Shown here: positions 1 through 5,596 of the stretch, piece after piece
Numbering within the stretch: the stretch's first letter is position 1
How the letters are laid out: every line of letters begins with the position of its first letter
Assembly: GCA_003219395.1 (NCBI GenBank)
Contig: QHOR01000203.1
Coordinates: 1 to 5,596, forward strand
Length of the DNA: 5,596 nucleotides
DNA from: Verrucomicrobiota bacterium
Lineage (GTDB): Bacteria; Verrucomicrobiota; Verrucomicrobiia; Chthoniobacterales; UBA10450
Direction: 5' to 3'
Position numbers and translations under genes: made by a program
The notes under the pieces: generated by a model
Seen by the model: only the letters and a program-made list of their open reading frames with translations
Databases searched by the model: none
Told to the model about the DNA's origin: nothing

Positions 1-1732
1 TTTCATCGCGCAGGGTATCGTGGCTGAGACGCTCAATTTGTCGCAGTTACCCGGGTACAGCACCGGCGGAACCATCCACATCGTTGTCAACAACCAGATT
101 GGGTTCACTACACTTCCCAAAGATGCGCGTTCCTCAATGTACTCGACCGATATCGCGAAAATGATCGAGGCGCCGATCTTTCACGTGAACGGGGACGATC
201 CATTGGCCGTTAAATTTGTTAGCGATATGGCGTTCGATTTTCGCCAACGATTCGGGCGCGACGTGGTAATCGACATGTATTGCTATCGCCGCTATGGCCA
301 CAACGAAGGCGACGAGCCCTCATTTACCCAGCCTGATCTTTACGCAAAAATCGAGAAGCGCCCATCAGTCACGCAGCTTTACAAGCGCGAGTTGCTGGAA
401 GCGGGAACGCTCAGCGAAGACGACGCCGCTTCGTTGGAGACTGAGTTCGGTTTGCGGCTCGAAATGACGCGAGATGAAGTCGACGCCATTGAGAAACGCA
501 GAGTCAGTGAGAAAGCCAGGTTCAAAGAATCCACAGCGATATTTCAGCCTGAATACTCAAGCGAGTCTGAGCCGACTGCGATCAGCGAAAAGACGCTTCA
601 GACCATTGTCAATGGTCTCACCCATGTTCCGGAAGGATTCGAAATCCAGCCCAAGATCAAGCGCATCGTGCTTGATCATCAGCGCAAAGTTTTCGAAGAA
701 GGCGGTCCCTATGAATGGCATTACGCCGAAGCGCTAGCGTTTGGATCGCTGCTTCTGGAGGGGATTCCGATCCGATTGTCAGGTCAGGATAGCTCCCGCG
801 GAACTTTTAGCACGCGGCACTCTGTGCTTTACGACGCAAAAACCGGCGAACCTTATGTGCCGCTTATGCATCTCGCCCCGAAGCAAGCGCGCATTTGTAT
901 TTACAACAGCCCGCTTTCAGAGGCTGCGGTGCTCGGCTTCGACTACGGCTACTCGCTCGATTATCCGAAAATGCTCTGCTTGTGGGAAGCGCAGTTCGGG
1001 GATTTCTCCAATGGCGCGCAGACGATTATCGATCAATTCATCGTTTCAGCGGAATCGAAATGGCAGCGACCTAGTGGCATTGTGCTGCTGCTTCCGCACG
1101 GTTATGAGGGTCAGGGCCCCGAACATTCCAGCGCCCGACTGGAGCGTTTTCTACAAGCGTGCGCCGAGGACAACATCCAGGTCTGCAATGTGACCACGGC
1201 CGCGCAGTATTTTCATGTCTTGCGGCGGCAGATGAAACGCGACTTCATCAAGCCCCTGATTATCATGACGCCGAAAAGTCTATTACGTGCCAGCGTTGCT
1301 TCCTCACCTGCCGAAGAATTCATCCACGGCCGTTTCGAGGAAATTCTCGGCGCACCTGAGACAGGCTCCGCAGAGAAAATAAAGCGGATCATCTTTTGCT
1401 CCGGCAAAGTTTATTACGATCTCCTCAATTACCGGACCCAACGCAAAATCGACAACACTGCGATCATTCGCATAGAACAGCTTTATCCGCTGGCGGAAAA
1501 GAAACTGCGCGAAATGCTCAAGCCGTTTTCAAAGAACGCGAAGCTCGTCTGGTGTCAGGAGGAACCGGAGAACATGGGCGCGTGGACTTTCATTGAACCA
1601 CGGTTGCGCACGATTTTTTGCAGTGAAATTGCCTATGCTGGCCGGGAAGCCAGCGCCAGCCCAGCAGTCGGCGCGCTGGCTCGCCACAAACGCGAGCAGG
1701 CGCGGTTGGTCGCTGACGCCTTTGCGGTTTGA
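1..1732 (+). CDS. sucA: 2-oxoglutarate dehydrogenase E1 component, C-terminal part (5' end outside window)
   Basis: This is the thiamine-diphosphate-dependent E1 subunit of the 2-oxoglutarate dehydrogenase complex. It decarboxylates 2-oxoglutarate and transfers the succinyl group to the E2 lipoyl arm. The reading frame is already open at base 2 and reads FIAQGIVAETLNLS, matching the family just after its GD(A/G) thiamine motif, so the GTG at 20 is not the start. About 576 residues are present of a family length near 930, so roughly 360 are missing at the window edge. Visible signatures are NNQIGFTT (about 92-115), NGDDP (188-202), YRRYGHNEGDEPS (284-322) with the conserved His, and SGQDSSRGTF...RH (779-820). 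WEAQFGDF (983-1006), LPHGYEGQGPEHSSARLER (1091-1147) and YAGREASASPAVG near the C-terminus follow. These are characteristic of OdhA/SucA rather than pyruvate E1. E2 follows after 110 bp and E3 beyond it. No frameshift is seen; the identification is firm. Confidence 0.97.
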   Translation, partial: FIAQGIVAETLNLSQLPGYSTGGTIHIVVNNQIGFTTLPKDARSSMYSTDIAKMIEAPIFHVNGDDPLAVKFVSDMAFDFRQRFGRDVVIDMYCYRRYGHNEGDEPSFTQPDLYAKIEKRPSVTQLYKRELLEAGTLSEDDAASLETEFGLRLEMTRDEVDAIEKRRVSEKARFKESTAIFQPEYSSESEPTAISEKTLQTIVNGLTHVPEGFEIQPKIKRIVLDHQRKVFEEGGPYEWHYAEALAFGSLLLEGIPIRLSGQDSSRGTFSTRHSVLYDAKTGEPYVPLMHLAPKQARICIYNSPLSEAAVLGFDYGYSLDYPKMLCLWEAQFGDFSNGAQTIIDQFIVSAESKWQRPSGIVLLLPHGYEGQGPEHSSARLERFLQACAEDNIQVCNVTTAAQYFHVLRRQMKRDFIKPLIIMTPKSLLRASVASSPAEEFIHGRFEEILGAPETGSAEKIKRIIFCSGKVYYDLLNYRTQRKIDNTAIIRIEQLYPLAEKKLREMLKPFSKNAKLVWCQEEPENMGAWTFIEPRLRTIFCSEIAYAGREASASPAVGALARHKREQARLVADAFAV

Positions 1733-1842
1733 ACGGCAGTGGTCGCGTTACCCGTGGCGTTGGTCATGATAGGTACGCCCCATATCAGTTGACGAAACAG
1801 ATTTCGACCGCGACCCTCGATTAGCTTACCTAATTTTCACCT

Positions 1843-3144
1843 ATGGCGATTGAAGTTAAAATTCCCTCGGTGGGTGAATCGATCACCAGCGGTATTGTCT
1901 CGGCCTGGCATAAGAAATCCGGCGACTTCGTCAGCGAAGGCGAAGCCCTCTTCACGCTAGAAACTGATAAGGTTTCTACTGAAATCGTTGCTGAAAAAGC
2001 AGGCATACTCGAAACCAAAGTGCCCGAGGGTCAGGAGGTGAAAATCGGCGAGATAGTTGCCACAATCGACGATTCAAATCGGCCAGCAGAGAAACAGAAA
2101 CTCCCCGAAGCCAAGAAGGGTGAGAAACCTGCGGAAAAAAGGAAGGAACCTGAGGAGAAAAAGGAAGCTAAAATCGAAAAGGCGCCAGTGGAAGAGAAGG
2201 AGGTTTCAGCCGCGGTGAAGGTGGATGACCGCGGCGAGCCACTCCTTTCGCCGGCCGTCCGCCGGATTATCGAAGAAGAAAACCTCGAGCCCGGGAAAAT
2301 TCGCGGCACGGGCGAAGGAGGTCGCCTAACGAAAGCGGATGTGATGGCTGCGGCACAACAGCGCGGCAAAGCTGACTCGCCAGGTGCAGCGGCGGCGAAG
2401 GCAGAACAAAAGGTTGAAGTTCGGAAAACTGAACCATCTGGTGACGGACGGTTTGTCCGCAAAAAGATGTCGCCGCTGCGCCGCAAGATCGCGCAGCAGC
2501 TGGTCATGGCCCAGCACACCGCGGCGATCCTGACGACTTTCAACGAATGCGACATGAGCGCTGTTCAGGAATTGCGCCGGAATAAACAGGACGGCTTTAC
2601 AAAAAAGAACGGAGTTAAACTGGGCTTAATGTCGTTTTTTGTTAAAGCATGCGTAGAAGCGCTTAAAGCCGTGCCCGTAGTCAACGGCCGCATTGAGGAT
2701 GAGGATTTCATCCAAAACAATTTCTATGATATTGGCGTAGCCGTCGGTACGGAGCGAGGACTCGTGGTTCCGGTTGTGCGCGACGCAGACAAAAAAGGTT
2801 TCGCGGACTTGGAGCGTGACATTGCCGATTACGCCAACAGAGCGCGCGACGGGAAACTGAGGATTGAAGATCTACAGGGCGGCACATTTACCATCACCAA
2901 CGGTGGAGTCTATGGATCGCTCTTCGCTACGCCGATTTTGAATCCGCCACAAAGCGGAATCCTCGGCATGCACAAAATCATGCCGCGACCCATTGCGGTG
3001 AACGGGAAAGTAGAGGTTCGGCCCATGATGTATCTCGCGCTGAGTTATGATCATCGGGCCATCGACGGCAAAGAGGCCGTGACGTTTCTCGTCAAAGTGA
3101 AGGAGTGCATCGAGGATCCGGAAAGACTGCCGCTGGATTTTTGA
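1843..3144 (+). CDS. sucB: Dihydrolipoyllysine-residue succinyltransferase, E2 of 2-oxoglutarate dehydrogenase
   Basis: E2 core of the 2-oxoglutarate dehydrogenase complex: it moves the succinyl group from its lipoyl-lysine arm to CoA. The 433-residue protein has all expected parts in order. The lipoyl domain (about 1-77) has the ETDKVS motif, so Lys43 is the predicted lipoylation site. A Lys/Glu/Pro-rich flexible linker covers about 78-130. The peripheral-subunit-binding domain (about 134-174) reads [14 protein letters not shown]...[13 protein letters not shown]. The catalytic domain (about 203-433) contains [10 protein letters not shown] and [11 protein letters not shown], which favour a succinyl- over an acetyltransferase. 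The active-site SYDHRAIDG includes His404 and Asp408. The ATG start leaves a complete lipoyl domain ([13 protein letters not shown]), but the bases before it (ACCTAATTTTCACCT) contain no Shine-Dalgarno. It is slightly longer than the E. coli protein, mainly through the charged linker. Function is very likely; only the start mechanism is unclear. Confidence 0.98.
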   Translation: MAIEVKIPSVGESITSGIVSAWHKKSGDFVSEGEALFTLETDKVSTEIVAEKAGILETKVPEGQEVKIGEIVATIDDSNRPAEKQKLPEAKKGEKPAEKRKEPEEKKEAKIEKAPVEEKEVSAAVKVDDRGEPLLSPAVRRIIEEENLEPGKIRGTGEGGRLTKADVMAAAQQRGKADSPGAAAAKAEQKVEVRKTEPSGDGRFVRKKMSPLRRKIAQQLVMAQHTAAILTTFNECDMSAVQELRRNKQDGFTKKNGVKLGLMSFFVKACVEALKAVPVVNGRIEDEDFIQNNFYDIGVAVGTERGLVVPVVRDADKKGFADLERDIADYANRARDGKLRIEDLQGGTFTITNGGVYGSLFATPILNPPQSGILGMHKIMPRPIAVNGKVEVRPMMYLALSYDHRAIDGKEAVTFLVKVKECIEDPERLPLDF

Positions 3145-3329
3145 TGCAACCGCGGCAGCAAGTCCTCTGCCATTAACCCCTCACTTCAGTCAGGTGCGAC
3201 TCACATAGGAAAGCTGTTAAAAGCTCGACCACAGTGTGCGCGTATGACACTGGGCTAAAGCCGCGGTGTGAATGAGAAGCCTGCGGGGAGTTGCGCCTGC
3301 GGGTTTTTCCGGCGATTGCTGATGTGTCT

Positions 3330-4736
3330 ATGGAAAAATTTGATGTTGTTATCATTGGGTCCGGACCTGGCGGTTATATTGCTGCGATCCGCTCCGGCCA
3401 GCTTGGTTTAAAGACAGCCCTCGTCGAAAAAGACAAAGAACTGGGTGGCACATGTCTCAACGTCGGCTGCATCCCGAGTAAAGCGCTCCTGACTTCGAGC
3501 GACCATTACATGTTCGTCAAAAAAGAAGCGGCCAAGCACGGCATCGTCATCGACGGCGCGCATGCCGACCTGGCGAAGATGCAGCAACGCAAGGATAAGG
3601 TTGTAAAGACATTCAACAGCGGTGTGCGCTCGCTGATGAAATCGAACAAGGTCACCGTTTTGGAAGGCACAGGCACGATTACCGCGCCCGGGAAAGTCTC
3701 CATTAAATCCTCCAAGGGTGAGACGCAGGAGGTCGAGACAAAAAATATCGTAATTGCTACCGGCAGCGCGCCGATGGAACTGCCATTCGCGAAATTCGAT
3801 GGGAAAACGATCGTGAGCAGCACCGAAGGACTTACCTTCGCTGAGGCTCCAAAGAAGCTCCTAGTAGTCGGTGCGGGAGCAATAGGTCTGGAGCTCGGCT
3901 CCGTGTGGAACCGTCTGGGGTCGGAAGTGACGATATTGGAATTTCTGCCCCGCATCGCACTCGGGTTCGATCTTGAACTCGCGAACCTGCTTCAGCGCTT
4001 GCTCACCGCTCAAGGGATGACGTTCCATCTGGAAGCAAAGGTTACCGCGGTGAACAGCAACAACGGTCGTGCCACCGTGATTGCGACTAAAGACAAGGAA
4101 GAATTGAAATTCGAAGCGGATAAGGTGCTTGTGTCAGTCGGACGTCGTCCGTTCTCCGACGGTTTGGGAGCAGAAAAAGTTGGCGTGGAGTTTGACGAAA
4201 AAAAGCGCATCAAGGTGAATGAACATTTCCGCACGAACGTTGAAGGCATTTATGCCATCGGCGACGTGATTGCCGGTCCGATGCTGGCGCACAAGGCCGA
4301 AGACGAAGGGATCGCCTGCGTGGAAATCATTGCGGGCAAAGCCGGTCATGTGAACTACGAGGCCATTGCCGGTGTCATTTATACGAATCCCGAGCTGGCG
4401 GGCGTCGGCCTTACGGAAGATCAAGCCAAGGAAAAAGGGGTCGATGTACGCATCGGCAGATTTCCATTCCGCGCTAACAGCCGCGCGCTTTGCAACGATG
4501 ACGTGGAAGGGATGGTGAAGTTTGTGGCCGACGCAAAAACCGATCGTGTTCTTGGTGCACATATTCTGCATCACGCGGCGTCAGAATTGATTGCCGAAGC
4601 AGTGTCGGTAATTGAATTTGGCGGCAGCTCCGAAGATATCGGCCGTACCTGTCATTCTCATCCGACTCTGAGCGAGGCGGTCAGAGAAGCCGCGCTAAAC
4701 GTGGAGAAGCGCGCGCTACATATTATCAATCGATAA
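3330..4736 (+). CDS. lpdA: Dihydrolipoyl dehydrogenase (E3)
   Basis: FAD- and NAD-dependent E3 that reoxidises the dihydrolipoyl arm of E2, producing NADH. From the ATG at 3330 the protein has 468 residues, typical for the family. It shows an N-terminal FAD dinucleotide fold GSGPGG (Gly10-Gly15), the redox disulfide GGTCLNVGCIPSK (Cys42/Cys47) and IVIATGSAP (about 140-148). The NAD fold GAGAIGLELG is at 181-190 and the FAD-contacting YAIGDV with Asp312 follows. The C-terminal interface motif HPTLSE gives the catalytic pair His444/Glu449. I prefer ATG 3330 (MEKFDVVIIG) over the in-frame TTG 13 codons upstream, because the family begins right at this point. As with sucB, no clear ribosome binding site precedes the start (GATTGCTGATGTGTCT). 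It lies 185 bp downstream of sucB. It probably serves the 2-oxoglutarate complex, and E3 is often shared with pyruvate dehydrogenase. A decayed copy of its 3' end lies about 520 bp downstream. Confidence 0.98.
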   Translation: MEKFDVVIIGSGPGGYIAAIRSGQLGLKTALVEKDKELGGTCLNVGCIPSKALLTSSDHYMFVKKEAAKHGIVIDGAHADLAKMQQRKDKVVKTFNSGVRSLMKSNKVTVLEGTGTITAPGKVSIKSSKGETQEVETKNIVIATGSAPMELPFAKFDGKTIVSSTEGLTFAEAPKKLLVVGAGAIGLELGSVWNRLGSEVTILEFLPRIALGFDLELANLLQRLLTAQGMTFHLEAKVTAVNSNNGRATVIATKDKEELKFEADKVLVSVGRRPFSDGLGAEKVGVEFDEKKRIKVNEHFRTNVEGIYAIGDVIAGPMLAHKAEDEGIACVEIIAGKAGHVNYEAIAGVIYTNPELAGVGLTEDQAKEKGVDVRIGRFPFRANSRALCNDDVEGMVKFVADAKTDRVLGAHILHHAASELIAEAVSVIEFGGSSEDIGRTCHSHPTLSEAVREAALNVEKRALHIINR

Positions 4737-4747
4737 ATGAATCGATT
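4728..4747. other. Perfect 7-bp AT-rich inverted repeat across the lpdA stop
   Basis: AATCGAT (4728-4734) and ATCGATT (4741-4747) form a perfect 7-bp stem with a 6-base loop that spans the lpdA stop codon. It is followed by only a few T residues (TTTCG), so it is at best a weak transcription terminator. No stronger candidate is visible just downstream of lpdA. It could also be chance. Confidence 0.25.
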
Positions 4748-4784
4748 TCGAGAGCTGACTCAACGCCGCGCCGAGCAGGGGCTA

Positions 4785-4799
4785 TACGTGATTCACGTA
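4785..4799. repeat. Palindrome copy 1, possible operator
   Basis: TACGTGATTCACGTA is a perfect 7-1-7 inverted repeat 48 bp after the lpdA stop. It shares 18 of 19 bases with copy 2 when the preceding GCTA is included. The size and symmetry fit an operator for a dimeric DNA-binding protein, and a helix-turn-helix gene lies just downstream. This link is inferred from proximity only. A short structured repeat with no regulator is the alternative. Confidence 0.6.
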
Positions 4800-4899
4800 C
4801 GTTGATTATGTCCGCCCAAGATTCGGTCCTGTTCTCATGAGCCGACTCGCCGGGTGATAAAGGTCGCTAAGAAGAGCGAAATCACATTTGCGCGTTTCC

Positions 4900-4904
4900 G
4901 GAGG
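4900..4904 (+). promoter_or_regulatory. Candidate Shine-Dalgarno (GGAGG) for the HTH gene
   Basis: GGAGG ends seven bases before ATG 4912, which is near-ideal spacing. It is the main argument for the longer HTH reading. No comparable signal precedes sucB or lpdA, so either this small gene initiates differently or the match is accidental and the ATG at 4969 is used, with the weaker AAGAG at 4955-4959. Confidence 0.45.
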
Positions 4905-4911
4905 CGCTATC

Positions 4912-5172
4912 ATGCTATACGTGATCCACGTATGGTACGCCCCCTCGAAACGACAAGAGCAATCTCTCATGAGGCCAGTCAGTAGGAAAAGTGCTTCGAA
5001 AAACGCAATCGCGCTGGCGCTAGTGGCTTGGCGAAAAAGAAATAAATTTTCCCAGTCGAAAGCCGCACTGAAACTGAAACTCTCCGTGCGCACATTGCAG
5101 GAGTGGGAACAAGGTCGGTCGATGCCGCGCCATTTGGCGCTGGAAGCACTGCGATGGAAGATCGGGCGCTAG
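4912..5172 (+). CDS. Small Cro/C1-type helix-turn-helix protein
   Basis: A small basic DNA-binding protein of 86 residues from ATG 4912, or 67 from the in-frame ATG 4969. The core is a classic helix-turn-helix: WRKRNKFSQSKAALKLKL gives the first helices and SVRTLQEWEQGRSMPR is the recognition helix with the usual W-E-x-G end. This pattern is seen in XRE-family repressors and HigA-like antitoxins. No toxin or other partner gene is visible beside it, so it is an orphan here. The 4912 start has GGAGG at 4900-4904, but it places a palindrome inside codons 3-7 (peptide LYVIHVW). The 4969 start would leave that palindrome about 36 bp upstream, the usual place for a self-controlled operator, and is the ATG retained in the decayed upstream copy. 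I list the longer form but consider the two about equally likely. Coding status is likely; the specific target is unknown. Confidence 0.75.
   Translation: MLYVIHVWYAPSKRQEQSLMRPVSRKSASKNAIALALVAWRKRNKFSQSKAALKLKLSVRTLQEWEQGRSMPRHLALEALRWKIGR
4918..4932. repeat. Palindrome copy 2, possible autoregulatory operator of the HTH gene
   Basis: TACGTGATCCACGTA is a 6-3-6 inverted repeat differing from copy 1 at a single base. It is within the first codons of the long HTH reading or just upstream of the short one. The overlapping TGCTATACG (4913-4921) vaguely resembles an extended -10 element, so bound repressor could block transcription, but I found no matching -35. Binding by the HTH protein is an inference. 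Confidence 0.6.
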
Positions 5173-5197
5173 GTTATGTCGGAGGTTTCGTCATAAC
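5173..5197 (+). terminator. Hairpin immediately after the HTH stop, possible atypical terminator
   Basis: GTTATGTCG (5173-5181) pairs with CGTCATAAC (5189-5197) at eight of nine positions, with one T-T mismatch around a 7-base loop. It starts on the base after the TAG stop. The downstream sequence is ATCCTGAGACCCCC with no T tract, so it does not fit a standard intrinsic terminator. It could instead stabilise the transcript 3' end. Confidence 0.4.
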
Positions 5198-5222
5198 ATC
5201 CTGAGACCCCCTCTTTCGGCGA

Positions 5223-5236
5223 TACGTGATCACGTA
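5223..5236. repeat. Palindrome copy 3
   Basis: TACGTGATCACGTA is a perfect 14-bp palindrome with the same half-sites as copies 1 and 2, lacking the central spacer base. It lies 50 bp downstream of the HTH gene and about 18 bp before the lpdA-like remnant. There is no intact gene directly after it on the + strand. The next bases (ATTGGGTCGTCCGATTC) can be loosely aligned with those after copy 1 (GATTATGTCCGCCCAAGATTC), hinting that the repeated unit exceeds the palindrome. Confidence 0.55.
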
Positions 5237-5253
5237 CACCATTGGGTCGTCCG

Positions 5254-5436
5254 ATTCTTTGGAGGCTATTTTGCAACGTGCCGCTGCAGAGCTAATCGCT
5301 GGACCCATTTCAGTAATTGAATTTGGCAGCTCCGAAGATGTAGTGCGGACCTGTCATTCGCCCCGACGCTGAGCGAATCGTTCAGTGAAACCAGCTAAAT
5401 GTGGAAAAACGCGCTGTGCATATCATAAACGGCTGA
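5254..5436 (+). pseudogene. Frameshifted remnant of the 3' end of a dihydrolipoyl dehydrogenase gene
   Basis: Starting clearly at 5271 (LQRAAAELIA), this matches the lpdA C-terminus from about residue 413. Frame one gives VSVIEFG-like ISVIEFGSSEDVVRTCHS and then stops at 5370. After a one-base deletion near 5360, frame two gives PTLSE and stops at 5396. After a second one-base deletion near 5392, frame three gives LNVEKRAVHIING and a normal terminal TGA at 5434-5436. One Gly codon is also missing. In my hand alignment of the first 29 aligned codons, 64 of 87 bases match the intact lpdA upstream. The weaker similarity may extend back to about 5254 (ATTCTTTGG against GTTCTTGG). It lacks the FAD, NAD and disulfide regions and cannot encode a functional enzyme. 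Whether it came from this lpdA or from a second E3 gene is not settled. Confidence 0.88.
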
Positions 5437-5474
5437 CCCATGACTCGTGCCGCTGCCTGAAGGCGTCGTTCCGT

Positions 5475-5596
5475 CTATTCTGAACTCCTCGACTCACGGC
5501 GCTGGATCACGAACAGCGTTACCAATGCCGAGGCAGCGCAAACAATCGCGCCAAACGCCAGCGCGAACGGTGTGCCCAGCCAATGCGCCACCGCTC
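5475..5596 (-). CDS. C-terminus of a membrane protein, probably an MFS transporter (continues past the right edge)
   Basis: Only the last 39 codons plus the TAG stop (5475-5477) are in the window, read on the minus strand. The peptide AVAHWLGTPFALAFGAIVCAASALVTLF is one hydrophobic membrane span. It is followed by the basic, polar tail VIQRRESRSSE expected of a cytoplasmic C-terminus. The H-x-(L/F)-G-x-P-x-A-L-x-x-G-A pattern resembles the last transmembrane helix of major facilitator superfamily exporters of the drug/siderophore type. The family call rests on this one helix, so another polytopic membrane protein remains possible. The gene is convergent with lpdA and the remnant, with 38 bp between the remnant's stop and its own. 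No strong bidirectional terminator is visible between them. Confidence 0.6.
   Translation of the reverse strand, partial: AVAHWLGTPFALAFGAIVCAASALVTLFVIQRRESRSSE

Larger units (their letters stand above)
4781..4911 (+). pseudogene. Possible decayed copy of the HTH unit (palindrome plus 5' part)
   Basis: This stretch can be laid over the HTH gene's own 5' region. The palindrome blocks match at 18 of 19 bases. The block TCTCATGAG then recurs at nearly the same distance from the palindrome (48 bases here at 4833, 47 in the copy at 4965). A later peptide reading KVAKKSEITFA (from 4860) resembles KSASKNAIALA of the intact gene at K, A, K, I and A. The bases between these blocks are poorly conserved. 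The frame from ATG 4837 stops after six codons at a double stop (TGA TAA, 4855-4860), and matching the later peptide needs a frameshift. If real, it is a broken, truncated duplicate that ends where the intact unit begins. The alignment was made by eye and the protein similarity is weak. Confidence 0.35.

Noticed and set aside
1789..1794. TTGACG resembling a -35 element before sucB
   Set aside because: No acceptable -10 hexamer lies 16-18 bases downstream.
1741..1815. Inverted repeat GGTCGCG / CGCGACC in the sucA-sucB gap
   Set aside because: Only 7 bp with a loop of about 61 bases; a match of this size is not unexpected by chance and no T tract follows.
2031..2555. 174-codon open frame on the minus strand inside sucB
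   Set aside because: It is opposite a clear coding region whose Lys/Glu-rich linker yields Ser/Phe-rich antisense; no domain signature is present.
3279..3308. Direct repeat GCCTGCGGG followed by TTTTT before lpdA, considered as a terminator
   Set aside because: The repeats are direct rather than inverted; the best hairpin has about five pairs with a wobble, too weak to call.
3291..3329. Upstream TTG start for lpdA adding 13 residues, with GGGGAG directly before it
   Set aside because: The purine run touches the TTG with no spacer, and E3 proteins begin at the MEKFDVVIIG segment, so the ATG at 3330 is the better start.
4737..4805. 22-codon open frame starting directly after the lpdA stop (MNRFRELTQRRAEQG...)
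   Set aside because: Very short, no ribosome binding site of its own beyond possible coupling, and its end is just palindrome 1 translated; no evidence of selection.
1772..4943. Ten-base match GGTACGCCCC at 1772-1781 and 4934-4943
   Set aside because: Several 10-mer coincidences are expected in a window this long, and the flanks do not match.
4806..5093. 95-codon open frame on the minus strand opposite the HTH gene
   Set aside because: It has no recognisable motif and overlaps the HTH coding region, which has a convincing DNA-binding motif on the other strand.
4737..5474. CRISPR array, considered because of repeated palindromes
   Set aside because: Only three short repeats with unequal spacing (about 118 and 290 bp between copies) and a gene between them; not an array.

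Overview
The window is a bacterial chromosomal segment with moderately GC-rich DNA (mid-50s percent by eye, not computed). It carries the three genes of the 2-oxoglutarate dehydrogenase complex on the + strand: E1 (sucA, cut by the left edge), E2 (sucB) and E3 (lpdA). Together they convert 2-oxoglutarate, CoA and NAD+ to succinyl-CoA, CO2 and NADH in the TCA cycle. The order E1-E2-E3, the relatively wide gaps (110 and 185 bp) and starts without a clear Shine-Dalgarno fit an aerobic heterotroph outside the best-studied groups. A soil-type Verrucomicrobiota genome is my best guess, but this rests on general resemblance and is weak.

Layout: E1 C-terminal two thirds 1-1732; spacer 1733-1842 with nothing convincing; E2 1843-3144; spacer 3145-3329 with no clear promoter or terminator; E3 3330-4736. 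The 740 bp from 4737 to 5474 is very different and looks like a small accessory scar. It holds three copies of a near-identical palindrome (core TACGTGAT..CACGTA) at 4785, 4918 and 5223, and a small Cro/C1-type helix-turn-helix gene at 4912-5172 with a hairpin right after its stop. It also holds what may be a decayed upstream copy of that gene's 5' part, and a frameshifted remnant of the last ~56 codons of an lpdA-like gene at about 5254-5436. From 5475 to the right edge, on the - strand, is the C-terminus of a membrane protein resembling an MFS transporter, convergent with the rest.

The TCA genes are ordinary and intact where visible. The point of interest is the lpdA downstream region, where an orphan HTH gene, its putative operator-like palindromes and a dead second lpdA 3' end are interleaved. 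This suggests past duplication or recombination next to lpdA. No complete new multi-gene system is visible.
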